A stretch of 64,000 nt of DNA, taken from contig JAMWFC010000054.1 of NCBI GenBank assembly GCA_027475525.1, forward strand, positions 1-64,000, given 5' to 3'. The number at the start of each line of letters is the position of its first letter. Position 1 is the stretch's first letter. The DNA comes from Macrolepiota albuminosa (Eukaryota > Basidiomycota > Agaricomycetes > Agaricales > Agaricaceae). The translations under genes and the position numbers were made by a program. This document shows positions 46,453 to 58,786 of the stretch, piece after piece. Under the pieces are notes generated by a model. That model saw nothing but the letters and a program-made list of their open reading frames with translations, made no database searches and had not been told where the DNA came from.

Positions 46453-46723
46453 AGTTAGCCACTAGTAGACACAGAGTAAATCAATCATCCTCAATCTCTG
46501 TATAAGCGATTTCTTTCATACCTAGTAGACACAGAGTAAATCAATTGTCTACGGTATGTGTAATGTACCCTCAATCTCTGTATAAGTGATTGAGGGTATC
46601 TACTGTTGTAGTCGAATATATAAGTAATGGAAGACAAAGAGATCTGACACTGAGCTGTCTTTGTTCTTTGCCGATGCAGGTCTGTGCTTGCGGTGTATTG
46701 GCTGTCTTTCAACACTCCTAACA
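46453..46723 (-). repeat. Copia-2 3' LTR
   Basis: On the minus strand it begins TGTTAGGAGTGTTGAAAG after the purine tract GGTGAGGAG, the same arrangement as the copia-1 3' LTR, and ends near GGCTAACTAG. It contains duplicated TAGTAGACACAGAGTAAATC words around paired TATACAGAGATTGAGG motifs. Confidence 0.65.
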
Positions 46724-47727
46724 CTCCTCACCATGAGCCTCAGACTCCTCACGCCGAACTCTGGGTGACTCCAAGGATGGTTCGAAGTTTCAAGAGCTGT
46801 GGGGTGGCAAGTGGTTTTGTGAAGATGTCAGCTACGTTGTCTTTTGTGTTAATGTATCATATTGTTATTTCATTCAAGGCGACTCGTTCACATAGGAAGT
46901 GGTATTTTATGTCAATGTGTTTGACTCGCTGGTGGAACATAGGATCCTCTGAGAGATTTATCGCTGAGTTATTATTGCACAATAGAGTAGTTGCAGTTGC
47001 CGGCTTATGTCCTATCACTGTTAGCAGCGCTTGGAGCCAAACACACTCCTGAGGAGCTTTGAAGGCAGCCATATACTCTGCCTTGCAGGAAGAGGCTGCG
47101 ACTGTGCGTTGTTTGCAGGTTGACCACAATATTGTCCCAGAGCCTAGTGACCACGTGTAGCCGCTGATGCTCCTCCTAGTATCTAGGCAGTTAGCCCAGT
47201 CCGAGTCCGTGAACCCAAGGAGTTCCACTGGCTGTTTGCTGCCAAGCAAGAGTCTCAGTAATTGAGTGCCTTTGAGGTATCTGAGGGTTTGGATTGCTGC
47301 ATTCCAATGTACTTGCATATAGCAGTCAAGGTATTGGGAGAGTTGCTGGACCGCATATTGTATGTCGGGGCATGTTGAGACGGCTAACCACAGCAAACCT
47401 CTGACTAGTCATCAATATGGGATCCGTGTAACCTTGTCTCGCTCTTCTGCTAAGAGCTTGGACAGATCAGCTCATCAAAGTTTTGTCCCTGGCTCTAGGA
47501 GGGTCATTAGCAGAGCAGTGTCAGTTTGACCAAATTGTTGTACGAGTCTGTCTGTGAGAGGTGGACTTGCTGTTTTGTTGGTCCCAGTCGACAGCAATGC
47601 CCAGTATGTGCTTGGGAGTTCCTAGGTCAGCAATTGTCCAAGTGCTGGCCATTTCTCGTTTGAGTTCCTTGTTTGCAGCCTTCAAGTCTGTGATCGCAAG
47701 GAAGTCGTCTACATGCACTCCTACAAT
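46724..47727 (-). pseudogene. Copia-2 Pol fragment: RT end and RNase H
   Basis: Minus-strand frames read MHVDDFLAITDL (47718, RT active-site region), DLGTPKHILGIAVDWD, then CPDIQYAVQQLSQYLD, GFTDSDWANCLDTRRSISGY, AASSCKAEYMAAF and DNNSAINLSEDP-like residues with C-NNNS. These are the last third of a copia pol. A decayed stretch separates the two frames. Everything 5' of the active site is missing: the fragment is cut at 47727 where a gypsy-2 relic begins. The family differs from copia-1. Confidence 0.8.
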
Positions 47728-49496
47728 TCAGATAATTTTGTATGTTAGGGGGTCTCCCCCTCCACCAGAGCCTTGCAGGCTCTGATCAGTTTTACTAGGC
47801 CTCCAATAGGCCATTACTCAAAGACACCGCAACTACATGTATTGGGACTTGGGAGGAGAAAAGAGAAAAAAAAATCTCCTAACTCTGCCAATGGTGTAAA
47901 CAACCACAAATATTTGCCACCCAGTCTTTTACCAGTTATCAGAGTTGTGTAAACAGCCACAATTAGTAGCCACCTGGTCAATAACTGAGTATCAAAGTGG
48001 ACTTTGTCCACATTTCACCACCTCATGTGCTCTATGCACGTTTTGCCAGCTGTTGAGGCCGTTTCATGCCCTGCAGCTCTAGGTATCAGTCCAGCGCTGC
48101 AAGATCCTTGCAGTTTACCAGCAGCTCCCATGTGGTATTGCCTAAGCTCCACCTCACCTTGAATTCAAGGTTTTTCCCTGTCCACCTATGACCTATGAGG
48201 TCGTTTACAAACTATTCCTGGTCATTGCCAGTTCCAAAGTCATACAGCTCTGGGGTCACGCAATTAGGAAATAGCATCACTATTGGCCAAGTACAGTCAC
48301 AACAGCAACACATGGAACTTAGGCACTATCCTGCACACCTGCAGCACATGAGGTAGTTCTAGCATGTAGTTAGACATGCTTGGCTCAGCCTCGAGGACTC
48401 TATATGGTCCAATTTACTTGAGACATAGCTTACTTGCTCTGCCTTTTGGCAAGTTAAAGTTCTTTGTCAAGAGGTATACTAGGTTTCCTTTCTCAATGTC
48501 TGGTTCATTACACCTGCAATTATTTGCATGTTTTGTTTGCCATACATGCAATTCTATAATTGCATCATGGGCATCTGCTAAGTTTCTTAGTGCATTGCAT
48601 GCGAACTGTTTAACTCCAACATGAATAACTTTGTCAGTGCAAAGTTCATGAATCAGGGATGGCATATAGCCATTATTGAGTTCAAATGGTGAGTACCCTG
48701 TGGTTTTAGATATGCTCGCATTTATCACAAATTCCACAAGTGGACATCTATCTACCCAGTCCTTCTAATCAGGACATACAAACACTCACAGTATCTGTGC
48801 AATATTTCTATTTGCCTGTTCTGTCTGGCCATCTGTTTGCAGATGAAACAATGTTGACATGAGCAACTTTGCTCCGAGCAGCTTGTGCAGCTCCTTCCAC
48901 CATTTGGAAGTAAACTTAGCATCTAAATCACTTACAATCAAGCTGGGCAATCCATAAAGATGTACTATCTCCTTGAGATAGATCCAAAACAAGTCCAAGG
49001 CTGTCATAGTTGTCCTCAATGGAATGAGATAGACCATACTGGTCATTCTACAGATTACTACCCACAGGTAGTTGAAACCCTTTGACTCTGGAAACGGACC
49101 AATAAAGTCCATCCTGATTGAGTTCCAGGGTTTGACTGGGATCAGAAGCAAATGAAGCTTCTCCAGTGGATTCAATGTTGACACTCTTGGCTGTTGACAT
49201 ACTTGGCCATTTGTGGCCACCAGTATCAGCATTGCACATAATCCAATGTTTTCTGAGTTCCAAAGTGGCCTACTACTTTGTTTGTAGGCTTGGTCCAGGA
49301 TAGTCATGATCAATGACCTCTCCTAGAAAATGCAGATGACTTTGGACCCAGTAGGTCTGGTAAGATAAATGAGTTGCTGCTCTACCTTGAAGCATGGATG
49401 CACCTGGATATTGTTCATAATCTCTAGAAAGAGATTGTCATTCTTGTATCCTTGCTGGATACATGTGGAAAATTGCACATTGCCTAGGTTGGTTAG

Positions 49497-50068
49497 TGTA
49501 AGGGCAACTAAAGGCTGTGGCTCAGTCACACAGCTAGCAGAGGGAAATCCAAAGTGTATTAGAATATATACTGACAATATCATGATAGCTACTCACCTGG
49601 CAGAGGGAGATCCAAAGAGAACAAGTCTAGGGATTTCCTATGCCAGGTTTGATGCTTCTGGGGCCTTTAAAGCATGGAAAACAACTGTACAGTACAACAA
49701 AACCTTAAAAACTTGAAAATTGCCTACACAAACAATTGCACAAATAAGAGGCAAACTCTGGCAAGCTCTGGCTTATATAAGCAGTCTGGGAGCAGTGCTG
49801 AGGGGCCCACACTTGTCTGAATAGTAGCTAAAGAACCAGAGCACCTCAGGGGCTGAGAATAGTACTAACAGATAGTGTTGAGCCCACACTTGTCTGAATA
49901 GTAGCTAAAGAACCAGAGCACCTCAGGGGCTGAGAATAGTACTAACAGATAGTGTTGAAAGAATAGAAACAGTAAAATAAAATAATGTCAGAAGAAATAA
50001 GAGAATGAATGAAGAGAGAGTGAAGAGATAAGGAGTGAAGAAAGGAAGAAATGAGGAGTCCCCTGACA
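49497..50068 (-). repeat. Solo LTR inside the gypsy-2 relic
   Basis: Reverse-oriented copy of the LTR at 7106-7560: it begins TGTAAGGGC and ends CCCCTGACA on +. Flanks are GTTAG (49492-49496) and GTCAG (50069-50073), a 5-bp duplication with one transition. Length without the 77-bp duplication is 495 bp. Confidence 0.85.
49805..49958. repeat. 77-bp head-to-tail duplication 13
   Basis: Units 49805-49881 and 49882-49958 within the solo LTR; absent from the copy at 7.1 kb. Confidence 0.9.
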
Positions 50069-51771
50069 GTCAGTGCGGGCTAATCATGCCAATCCAGCAC
50101 CTGCTGGAGAGTCATCTCAGCACCACTAGGAGGCACCTCTTGCCTCATCTCTTTGCCTGACTCAGGGGCCTCATGGTCCACCAACATCTGAGCCTTGATA
50201 TTGCAAGCTTCTTGCTGTTCTTGCAGTTGCTTGCTGTGATGTGATTCCTGTGCTCACATGGCATGTAACTTGACTGTATATTTCTTGATTTCATGGAATC
50301 ATGGCCCTGACCCCTGTCTTTGAGGCCTCACATATAAGCCAAATGGGCTTGTCAATGTGTGGGTCAATTGGCTGGATCACTGGTGTCTTCACGCAAATGT
50401 GCTTAATCATTTTGAAGCACTGCTGATGCAGCAGTCTCCAGTGAAAGGGGGACCCATTCTGGGTCATGGCCATCAGTGGCCCAGTGTACGCTATGATATC
50501 TGGCAAAAAGTTACTAATACATATAGTTCACTAATTCAACAAATCACTGGATATCATTATATGTGTGTGGAGTACACCCTCTCAAATTCAATTAAGTTTA
50601 TCTGTGTCTGGGTGGATACCTTTCTCGTCAATGACATGACTAAGACAGTCTATACTAGGTGCATACAACTCACACTTCTTCTATTTGAGGTAGAGGCTGG
50701 CCTTATGCAGTTGTTTAAATATGACTCATAGGTGCTGCTCATGCTCCTCAATGGAATCTGAAAAGATGAATATATTGTCTAAATAAATGTATATAAACTT
50801 CCCAATTACATCTTGGAAAGTGGAGGTCATTAACCTCTGGAATGTTGCTGGTGCATTACAGTCACCAATCTGCATGATTTTGCTCACAAATGTCTCCATC
50901 AGGAACAAGAACAACATCTTCAGTATATCTTCTTCACATATGTGAACCTGTTTATATGCATCTGTTAGGTCAATTTTTGACCTGTACTTTGCTTTAGCAA
51001 CATCCTTGCATATGACTTCCTAGTCTAGGAGGGGCATCACATCCTTAACTGTATTATCATTGCGTTGTTGCACATCCAATGCAGTTTGTAATGTCCTATC
51101 CTTCTTGAGAATACAAAGTAAGGGTGCAGCTTACACCGCTGATTGTAGTTCCCACCACTTTGCATTTATATATCTGTTCATTTTTTTACAAAGCTGATTC
51201 TGCAATGCTCACAGACAGTGAGGCAAGTGGTACTTGTACTGCTTATTCTCATCAATGAGGTTAATCTCATGATTAACCTCCCTCCATGAAGAAAGCTCCT
51301 TCTTCATCCTGTTGACAATATCAGCAAACTCATGCTGTCATTGCTGGTGCAATTGAGGAATATCTTCCTCTGTAAGGCTCATGGCCTCACCTTTCTTTCT
51401 CCTTCACTATGCATGCTACGCACAGCTGAATCTTTGGTTAAAATTGCTCCTGTAAGGCATGTATATGCTCTTCTGTGAGATCTCTCAGATTCAACCTTAC
51501 AACTGGTTGCATCCTTGCTACTCTTGTCATATTTGACAATGCTTGCACACTTTTGGCTTTCAGTGATACCCCATCAAACACAATATCTGATGTTTCAGAG
51601 AATCCTCTTGTACATGATGGTATACTTCTCCCATCTGAGTTGACTGCACCTGTTCTATAGTATGCATCACTATTGACACTACCAATTCATTCTACTCTTG
51701 TGGCATTTGTCATGCACTTTTGGCCAAGGCACTGGTCAATCCATTAGCAACATTGTGCTTCCCACAGTTCT

Positions 51772-52074
51772 TTTAAATCTTCTGCTATTGGCTTTAGACT
51801 CTAGGCTTGTTACTGACTAGGCAACTCATCACAACAACTCTTGATTTCTGTTGGCATCACGTCAAAAATGTGCTTCCATGACTGGCTCTGTTAATCCAGA
51901 CGCCCCTTTCCCAGCCCCAGATACAAGTGACTAACCTGTATCTCAAGCTGTTAGGACACAACCCACATCTACTTACCAGCCCCCGCCAAAGCAGGATGAA
52001 AAGATACCTCATAATGTTAGCGTAAGCTTTGGAATGCAGGGTGGGCTATCTATATCATGGATGCACATAGAGAC
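51772..52074 (+). pseudogene. Inverted gypsy-2 leader and gag start
   Basis: The sequence TTTTAAATCTTCTGCTATTGGCTTT onward matches the gypsy-2 leader read from 37790 down, so it is in + orientation, head to head with the minus-strand relic on its left. Gag begins at ATGACTGGCTC (51874) and is lost at about 52074, where the KDZ-flanking block starts. Confidence 0.75.
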
Positions 52075-52664
52075 ATCACAACGGTATGTGTCATACGTTG
52101 TACGGGAGCCCGCTTTGTGCCGTACCATACGTGTCCAGCAGAGTCCGCTACACTGGAGCAGAGCAGTTCCCACAGTGCCGTAGAATACAGAGCCGTGGAC
52201 ATGTCACAATGTGCCGTATGACACGGTCCAGTGGATCGATAAAAGGTGGGCACACACATGCACACGCAGGCCTGGTGGATGCCAGCGGACGCTAACGGAC
52301 GTCAATGTGCGTCAGCGGCCGCCAGCAGGCATCAGCCCACGGCTGAAAGCCTCCTCCAGTGGTGGACGTCATAGCATGAATCAACCCTCCTTGAGGTTCC
52401 CCACTTCCCTCCCCTCTCCATTCCTCCCCGCAATAACTCGAGGCTGTGCATCTCCCCTTCCATCCTTTTTCCACCCCCAACGCCAGCGTACGTCCATGAA
52501 AGGGCCCTGAAAATCTACGCAGGCCTACGCAAGCCACCAGCAGACATCCACGCAGACGTACGTCGACGGACTCAAACCTACGCGGGCCCTCCCAGGCCTG
52601 CGCAGGACACCAGCGGACATCCACAGAGGCCTACGCAGGTCCACGGAGTCTGGTTGGACCAAGG

Positions 52665-52775
52665 AAAAAAGTAACTTCGTCTTGCCCGCCGTATGCCTGT
52701 GGGGGAGAATCGAACCCCCGGCCTTGGGAAAGCCTCCAGCAACAGAACACACATTTAACCGTTGCACCACAGGTC
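52665..52775 (-). other. tRNA-derived Pol III promoter-like sequence
   Basis: On the minus strand an A-box-like TGGTGCAACGGTTA (52756-52769) precedes a consensus B box GGTTCGATTCT (52706-52716), and a T6 tract (52665-52670) lies 35 nt after it, as in SINE heads. Acceptor and D stems of a real tRNA do not form together, so it is not a functional tRNA gene. Confidence 0.5.
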
Positions 52776-53639
52776 CGTTACTAACGGATAGATTTAAAGG
52801 TCGGATAACACAATGAACGGACGCCCACCTACGTTTCCACAGGTTCCCGTATGGATTTTTTGAGGTGGAAGGGGGGTGGCATACCTCCCAAAAGAGTTTT
52901 CGTGGCCTGAAAGGGGCGTTGGCATCAGTAGCCATCAGCTGGCCATCAGCTGGCATCCGTCGGAGTTTGTCGGCAGCCATCGTGACCCGCTGGCATCCAT
53001 CGGCATCCGTCGTGCATCCGTCGGCAACCCCCAGCATTGTCCGGCATCATCCAGCATCAGGGCGGGAGAGAAGGAAACGGGGTGCATGGGTGTCTGCTGC
53101 ATGGGGTGGCGTCTCAGAGAGCGTGGGGGGTGGCGGAAGAGGGATGGGGGTGGGAAGAAAGAGGGGGAAGGGGGAAGGGGAGGAGCGTGGGTGTCTGCTG
53201 GTACCCCAGCGGACGTAGCAGACGTCGGACGTCAGGTCAGGGGGGAGGAGGGAAGCGGGGTGCATGTGGTGGACGGGGGTGGCGTGTGAGGTAGTGTGGG
53301 GAGTGGAGAGGATGGCACTGGGGAGAAAGAGGGGGAAGGGCGGAAGAGGGTGTGTGAGTGACCGCTGTCCGCTGGCATGCCAGCAGATGGTAGTGGACGG
53401 TAGCTGACGTCGGCATGTGAGCCAGCTGACGTCAGAGGTGCAACCAGTTTCAGTGGTTCAGTGGAATATTCGTTTATTGATATTCAATATTGTGTACAGC
53501 GGTGGGTTCTACTCCCCCTACTCCACCTTAATGGGGTCTAATGGTGACAATGGAATATTGAGAGGCGGGTTGGACTCCTGCTAGTGACAAATATTTTAAT
53601 AGGGCCTGTAAGCCCTAATAAAATATCCGTTCATCACTT

Positions 53640-53814
53640 GCTAGCATCATCAAGTTGATCCGTTAAAAACGCTAGAAATTACTGAAGCGGGTATGGGTTG
53701 GACGAAGTTGTGCATAGTCACGAGATCTGGAATGACCACATGCGCAAAGACGATCAACCCATGCCACTGCAGAAATCTCTGGAGTTTTAAACGGATCACA
53801 TTAATGATGCTAGC
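53640..53814. repeat. Imperfect inverted repeat (hairpin) at the KDZ side of the block
   Basis: Left arm from 53640 and right arm ending 53814 share GCTAGCATCAT, TGATCCGTT and AAAAC in inverted order. The homologous pair in the first copy is at 503 and 766 with a longer, different loop. It could be a small MITE or the true transposon terminus. Confidence 0.6.
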
Positions 53815-54925
53815 GGACAGTCGTCATCAGTTTCCCCCAGCTCCCTGAATGTCCCACGGACATGAGCTGCTGGGGCGGAAGGAAGTTGGGATGCCGGTTG
53901 AACCACAACGTGAGAGTTTTCCATTGTAGGGCCATACACCAGTCCAGGTTTACTCTGACTGTAGAGGTGGTGGAATGGATGTTGTGCGTTCGAGGGTTCG
54001 ATATGTGTCAAGGATGGCCATTGGGGAGAGTTGACATCAGGGAGAGTGGTAGGATGCACCATGGAGAGGCAGTCTTGAGGATCAGGCTGCTCACCATCAA
54101 TACTGTTGGTATGGGACTCGATGCCTGTCAATTGGCCCGTCCGAGCAGGATCCACAGACCTGGCAACGGAACTGACAACGGAAGCAGCAACGGACTTGCT
54201 GCCAGCAAACAGGCGGATCATATCGTTGGCCGTTGGCACATGTTCCGTCCTATCCAGCGACCGCCACTTGTCTAGGGCTAGAAGCATCCGCTGGTGGCCC
54301 CTGGTGGATCCGCTACCTGCAAACACACGGAGCAAATCGTCTGGTGCTGGGACGGACACCAATCCATTGGATGGCAATGTCATGGGCAGCCGGCGGTTGC
54401 ATGCCAAGAAGCTTTCAAGAGAGTGGAAGCCTTGCTGATGTACGAGAAGGCAATGCTCCAGCGTTTCATTGCTTAAGACCTGAACATCCTCTCGGCCAAT
54501 GTGGTTCCACCAATCACAGCCATACAGATTTCTAATAAGACCTTGATGGCCATCAACAAACTCCAGGATCTCTGTGGGCAAAGTTTGCTGATTTTGGAGA
54601 GGGAAAAATCGGCTCATGCTTTTGATAATGTCTGGGACATTGCAGACCACATTATTCAGTGATGCAGCCCCCAGATATGACAATACAAAGTTCTATGGCA
54701 CACAGTCAGATCCTAATATATTTACACATTTTGAAGTCATCTTACCAACTCCTTGTCTAGATGCTGGATAATCCATGCCTCTTCCGCTTCAAGACTTGGC
54801 GCAAGATTGCCAAATATGGAAAGTGCTGCAATGAGGCGTGACTCGATGTAGTCAACAACCTCTTGCAAATTTTCTAGTACAGTAGCTTGGGACATGACAT
54901 TGTGTGGTACAGAGGTAGACGCCAT
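53796..54925 (-). CDS. Unknown gene downstream of the KDZ transposase
   Basis: Start MASTSVPHNVMSQ at 54925. One intron (about 54743-54694) begins GTAAGAT and ends AG, joining HLDKELV to NFVLSYLGAAS. About 355 residues in total. The first part is helical and acidic; the middle contains a weak internal repeat (VPAPDDLLRVFAGSGS and VPTANDMIRLFAGSKS). The tail is low-complexity and ends ETDDDCPLASLM with its stop inside the inverted repeat at 53.8 kb. No stop interrupts the frame, so it is in better shape than the transposase. I recognise no domain. Position suggests an accessory gene of the KDZ transposon. Confidence 0.55.
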
Positions 54926-55074
54926 TGCACTCTTGCTTGTAGAAGGGGATACTGCTATGTATCAGATTTTTGTGCCTTGTAAACAAAAGTGATTTTCAAC
55001 AATTCCATTGCACGTGACTGTCACAAATCCGTTCCGATCATCCGCTGATGGCAGCAAGCTGCATCCATCAGTTC

Positions 55075-55170
55075 AATCCGTCTCTGCATCCGTCACATCA
55101 ATTGGTCTCTGCATCCATCACATCAATCTGTCTCTGCATCCGTCACATCAATCCGTCTCTGCATCCACCA
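55075..55170. repeat. 25-bp tandem repeat
   Basis: About three and a half copies of GTCTCTGCATCCGTCACATCAATCC with small differences, between the transposase and the downstream gene. Too short, and lacking spacers, for a CRISPR array. Confidence 0.8.
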
Positions 55171-55490
55171 TTTTCACAGCGGATCTCTTGCAGTTTGGGG
55201 GGGAATAAAATCAGGAAGCACCCGCCTAAATTTATCAATTGCCATCGAGGCCAATTCTTGCCACATGGCCACCTTTTTGTGGGCATATGACTGGAGACCT
55301 CTTTTCTTCACTGACATACCACGCTTTGACCAAATATCTGCCTGGTTGAAGAAATACCGAACTGTCCACTCCATTTCACTCATGACAAGCTGACATTCCT
55401 CTGTCCATCTGTTGCGTTGTGCTATAGCACGTAGATAATGAACACAATTAACTGAAGAGATATGTTCACGAATGGATGTAATGATAACGG

Positions 55491-56501
55491 TGATAGGACC
55501 CCATACAGGATCAGCGCATCAACGGCAGGCGACGGCAATGCGGCACCGACTCAAAATACCTTAGCACGCGCTAATTAACCAATTTTGGCGATATTTGATG
55601 GCTGTGCACGGCAAGAAGCAGATCCGATCAGTGATAGCGCCGATGGCAGACAGAATGACAACTGACAGATGGCATCAGTCACTGACGACAGCGCTTAGGG
55701 AGAAGCCTGATGATCTATCAAAAACTGACGGACAGCTTGGCGTTTGACCTTGGCGTCTGACATCGCTTAGCGCCTCGATTCGGCGCCTGACATCGCTAAG
55801 CACTTTGGACAGACAGAAGGGTGATGGAGTGATGGTTTAGCTTTGCGATCTGTCGCCTGGCGTCGCTAAGGCTCTTGAATGGACGGTAGGGATCTGAAAC
55901 CATTGGAGCTACCCCTATGAAATTTTCCAGTTTACCGCACTCTGGTGTCATTAGCCACTGGCGACGGCGAACTCATTGTAGTATAAAAGTACTTACCGAC
56001 TTGTACATACACAATTGAACAATAGACCAGAGTTCACTACTCCCCTTACTTCAGCCTCCCTTACGCTCAAGAGCTCATTTACGGTCGGCAACGTCGAACT
56101 CATCGGCAGTTACAGACGCTCGCCAACACTTGACACACTCGCGCCTTGCAACTACGGCAGGCATTATCGATGCTTAGACTTCGCTAAGCTTATCGTGCTC
56201 TTGCCGCTTACCGTTGCCGTGTTCACTTACCGCTTTTTCCATAGGCGCTTTACCTTAGCGCTAAGCTTATCGTGCTCTTGCCGCTTACCGTTGCCGTGTT
56301 CACTTACCGCTTTTTCCATAGGCGCTTTACCTTAGCACTTACACTTGCTGACCTCATTACCGACTTTACCCTATTTTTACAGACACGTTCTCTGGGACCT
56401 GCCCAGGACTCCTCACATCACTTATAGCACGCCCAACGCAAACTCTTGGTATGGTAACACTATTGTTACATTTGTTACTGACCAAACTCTGGGCGCCATC
56501 A
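55491..56501 (+). repeat. Solo LTR family B, copy B
   Basis: Starts TGATAGG, ends GCCATCA, flanked by ACGG (55487-55490 and 56502-56505). It interrupts the C-terminal coding part of the KDZ transposase. Because it lacks gypsy-1 at the site equivalent to 8634/20092 it serves as an unoccupied reference for that insertion. Confidence 0.88.
56182..56335. repeat. 77-bp head-to-tail duplication 14
   Basis: Units 56182-56258 and 56259-56335 in LTR-B copy B; copy A has the sequence once. Confidence 0.92.
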
Positions 56502-57104
56502 ACGGAAATGTTAACAAGAGGACTCACATTCAGAAATAGTTGCAGATTCATTTTCTGCATCAGAATTAGAGTGCCATATCCAAGATACCTTGATCCTTGA
56601 TGAACCAGGAATGTTGGGATCTCGTATAGCTGTGCTTGCATTCAAATCCGCTTTCTGTAGAACTGGATACTTTCTCTGAATGCTGGGGTCCGATCCCAGT
56701 CGCAGCAGAGCACTGCGGCATCGTGCATAGGCACAAGCCTTCACCAGGATTGAGGCCTGGATTCTTTGAAGAGATGCGCGAGCTCGAGTTTTCACATTCT
56801 TGCTTGGGGCAACCCGGACGACGTGAGAATATAGGAATGATTTCTCTGCAATGAATTCCCGAAGGGCTTGCAGGAGCCTTTCAATTTGAATCAAGCGCAG
56901 ATTGCGCTCTATCATTGTTAATGGTGAGACATTACCCATGATCATAGATGGGAAGGAGATTTCAAAATCTTCTGGAACAACTACATCCATTGGTTCAAGG
57001 TTATCCGCTGGCGGTACCAGCGGATCCGCTGGTTGTCCATCTTCCGCCATTTCATTGTCGTCAAAGGCTCTGGGAACTTCATCCGGTTCCAGGGGGGCAG
57101 TCCG

Positions 57105-57258
57105 CCTTCCACCAGCAATGAACCCGCTCCTGTCCTGAGAAGCAGCAAGGACATTGAGTTGAACCCTTAATATTTCTCTTTCCTTCCACCAGCAATGAAC
57201 CCGCTCCTGTCCTGAGAAGCAGCAAGGACATTGAGTTGAACCCTTAATATTTCTCTTT
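57105..57258. repeat. 77-bp head-to-tail duplication 15
   Basis: Units 57105-57181 and 57182-57258; duplicates transposase coding sequence out of frame. Confidence 0.9.
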
Positions 57259-58442
57259 CTGCCTCTACCTTTTGCCAATCATCATTGCTTGCATGCCGAT
57301 TCAAACGGCAAACCTGGTCCTGAATTGCAATTCTGAGCTTCCAATTAGTGAAATAGTTTGGGCCATCAGCAATACACCTTACTGCTGCTCCTCAATGTCA
57401 AGGGCAAGTTGAATCCAGAAGGAATGAATATCCATCGCTGCAACATCCGTTGAGTGGTTTCCACTGTCTGCTGCCATTCGGTCTTCACTTGCACTATTGA
57501 AGGTCATTGTACGAGCTTTCAGAATATCCATTGCTTTATGGTTTCCCTCCTCTCTGAGCCTTTCTGCCTTAGCTATTCCGGCTTCCCAGCTTGTTAGTAA
57601 ATCCGTTGATATTCCGACGGATCGCTCGGTGAAATATTGAATGGCTGCATCTCTCATCTCAACAGCAGTCCTGTACTTTCGACATAGGAATGGAACCATG
57701 TCAAGCAGCTTCTTCCAGTTTGAGTCACACATGTGATCATCAAGGATTTCTGCCCGATGTGCCAAGGTAGCCGTACGGGCCATCTGTGAGACTTCATTTA
57801 GTGTAGACCAGAGACTTTCAATTATCTCCCCAGCCAAATGACCGGCCCTGGGAATGAAGGACGGGGCAAAGCGGAAAAAACAATCCTCCTTATGCCCATG
57901 GACATGAAGAAGTCCTATTGCAAAGTCCACGAGTAGATTATCTGGCAGGACTTCTCCGGCCTCGGCAAGCCGTTCAGAAAATTTGACACACCACTGGCAT
58001 GCTATGTCATATACCAGTAGGAGACGCTGAATCCCATCCATGTTGGTCGTCTTAACTGCCCGTGTGATGGAAAAGTCTGTGTAAACCTGGCCTTCACCAC
58101 GGGTCAAGTTTGTTACACTATTAGGAGCAAAGCAGCCGTGCCGTGTACATGCCGTTGCAACAATACCAGTAATGTCGCATGACTTGTTTATCATCAGGGC
58201 CTTTTCAATAGCTTTGAATGTGTTTTCACAGGCGGCTCCCTGGACAGCCGGAGGTCCAGCGGACGGCCAATGGACAGGATCGAATTGATGAGTGGACAGC
58301 GGACAGGTAGAGTTAAAGAATGTCACTCACCGTTGGCTGTTCCTTTGTGTGCTTGAGATAGTGGGTGAGCTCATCCCTCCTGGCCATCATACCACCGCCT
58401 TCTGAATGCCATACATCATGAGCAGGATTAGAATGTTGGACG

Positions 58443-58596
58443 TGATCTGCCTTGAAGTTGCCATCTATCATTAAAGAATGATTGAACTTCTATCAGATAG
58501 GATCTTCTTCCCAGTTGGATGATCTGCCTTGAAGTTGCCATCTATCATTAAAGAATGATTGAACTTCTATCAGATAGGATCTTCTTCCCAGTTGGA
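58443..58596. repeat. 77-bp head-to-tail duplication 16
   Basis: Units 58443-58519 and 58520-58596, around the LMIDGNF catalytic segment of the transposase. Confidence 0.9.
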
Positions 58597-58786
58597 TGAA
58601 AGATTGACTCCTGGTTGGGGACAAGTTGGACAGAATATTGCAAGTTCACCACGGTCTGGTGCCATGGGATGCCTCGATTCATCATGGCCGAAGCCTGCCC
58701 ACTTCAACTTCTTCAGCCACCGCCATGAACGAGAAAGTCGTCGTAGCTCGCGGTAAAGGTTATCCACCTCACCAGAAGATGCAATT

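Larger units (their letters stand above)
47728..51771 (-). pseudogene. Decayed gypsy-2 relative: third-ORF start and pol
   Basis: Collinear with about 30.5-34.45 kb of gypsy-2 on the same strand. It starts in the GGGGGTCTCCC sequence of the third-ORF start, then has the integrase tail, the core (TDGQTEQANRNIAQIL), RNase H scraps (ICEASKTGVRA) and RT with IYLDNIFIFSDS. A deletion near 50290 removes the stretch corresponding to 32.57-32.99 kb, and a solo LTR interrupts it at 49497. CpG sites are largely converted to TpG or CpA. It ends abruptly at CCCACAGTTC. Confidence 0.85.
52075..53814 (+). repeat. KDZ-flanking repeat block
   Basis: GC-rich field with dozens of related short words (CCAGCGGAC, GCATCCGTCGG, ACGTACGTC). 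A reversed, decayed copy lies at 503-2625. The left edge cuts gypsy-2 gag sequence. The right edge is an imperfect inverted repeat (53640-53814, GCTAGCATCAT..ATGATGCTAGC, about 45 bp per arm) that contains the stop codon of the minus-strand gene beginning at 54925. I interpret the block as the subterminal region of the KDZ transposon, with the words as likely transposase-binding repeats; the opposite end of the element is not seen. Confidence 0.6.

Noticed and set aside
52690..52790. Functional tRNA gene
   Set aside because: A and B boxes are present, but placing the acceptor stem on CCTGTGG/CCACAGG or on the A-box register leaves the D or acceptor stem unpaired.
55075..55170. Regular short repeats that could suggest a CRISPR array
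   Set aside because: Head-to-tail 25-bp units without spacers, in a eukaryotic transposon.
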